A stretch of 5,304 bases of DNA from Chloroflexota bacterium (GTDB lineage: Bacteria; Chloroflexota; Anaerolineae; Anaerolineales; Anaerolineaceae), in contig JAAZPN010000290.1 of the NCBI GenBank assembly GCA_012797215.1, forward strand, positions 1-5,304, in the 5' to 3' direction. The translations under genes were made by a program, and so were the position numbers. Under the pieces are notes generated by a model, which was not told the origin of the DNA, did no database searches, and was given only the letters and a program-made list of their open reading frames with translations. Shown one piece after another: positions 5,014 through 5,304 of this stretch (the stretch's first letter is position 1; each line of letters opens with the position of its first letter).

Positions 5014-5304
5014 ATGAAAGGTAACAAGAAAGTTCTGGAAGTCTTGAACGATTTACTCTCGGATGAATTGACCGCGATTAACCAGTACATGGTTCACGGC
5101 GAAATGGCTGAAGATTGGGGCTACCCCGTGCTGCACGAAGCAATTGAAAAACGCGCCATTACCGAAATGCGCCATGCCGAAAAGCACATCGCCCGCATCC
5201 TGTTCCTGGAAGGCATCCCGATGGTCAGCAATCTCAAAGCCATCCACATTGGCGCAGACGTCCCCAAGATTTTCGCGAATGACCATGCCGCGGAATTGGA
5301 AGCA
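5014..5304 (+). CDS. bfr: Bacterioferritin, haem-type, 3' end missing
   Basis: The first 97 residues of a protein normally about 155-160 long; the window ends inside the gene. Bacterioferritin forms a 24-subunit cytoplasmic shell that oxidises Fe(II) at a di-iron ferroxidase centre and stores it as a ferric mineral. The visible part matches the first two helices of the four-helix bundle and the start of the third. Ferroxidase ligands E18, E51, H54 and E94 are present with Y25, all at E. coli Bfr numbering without any gap; the remaining ligands (E127, H130) lie beyond the window. M52, the axial ligand of the haem shared between two subunits, is present, which separates it from non-haem ferritins and from Dps. 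The gene has its own extended -10 promoter overlapped by a 13-bp palindrome, and is divergent from the Mo hydroxylase gene. Iron- or redox-responsive control would be usual for the family but is not proved by the sequence. Confidence 0.95.
   Translation, partial: MKGNKKVLEVLNDLLSDELTAINQYMVHGEMAEDWGYPVLHEAIEKRAITEMRHAEKHIARILFLEGIPMVSNLKAIHIGADVPKIFANDHAAELEA

Noticed and set aside
5053..5286. 77-residue minus-strand frame at the right end
   Set aside because: It is antisense to bacterioferritin, whose ferroxidase and haem ligands are all in place in the plus frame.

Overview
The window appears to be ordinary bacterial chromosome with moderately GC-rich coding sequence, AT-rich promoters and strong AAGGAG-type ribosome binding sites in front of three of the four starts visible here. 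The gene content (a GH25 muramidase with C-terminal SH3b repeats, a tiny two-helix membrane protein, a CDGSH iron-sulfur protein, a fused molybdenum hydroxylase without FAD, and a haem-type bacterioferritin) would fit a Chloroflexota bacterium of the Anaerolineae type. That assignment is an inference from memory of such genomes and no marker gene here proves it. There is no RNA gene, CRISPR array, insertion sequence or attachment site that I can support.

Layout. Positions 1-849 (+) are the 3' part of a GH25 lysozyme-like gene ending in two tandem SH3b domains, followed by a very strong 14-bp-stem terminator (863-893) that also serves the convergent small gene at 910-1080 (-), a 56-residue two-helix membrane protein. 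Positions 1081-1258 are a divergent promoter region: a sigma70-type promoter with a 17-bp spacer fires leftwards, and an extended -10 promoter fires rightwards into a GTG-started gene (1259-1990, +) encoding a CDGSH / divergent 4Fe-4S / CDGSH triple iron-sulfur protein. Its stop lies 10 bp from the stop of the convergent 938-residue molybdenum hydroxylase (2001-4817, -), which joins two [2Fe-2S] domains to the molybdopterin-binding domains and has no FAD domain or FAD-subunit neighbour. Positions 4818-5013 are a second divergent promoter region, leading on the right to the 5' part of a bacterioferritin gene (5014-5304, +, cut by the window end).

How the genes relate. All four genes with a visible 5' end appear to be transcribed singly from their own promoters, so there is no operon. 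Three of the five genes handle iron or iron-sulfur clusters, but a functional link is only suggestive. The most useful points for a second look are: the stand-alone FAD-less Mo hydroxylase with xanthine-dehydrogenase-like active-site residues; its probable leaderless transcript; a 13-bp palindrome overlapping the bacterioferritin promoter; and the triple-cluster CDGSH protein with an altered first motif. I see no convincing evidence for a wholly new multi-gene system in this window.
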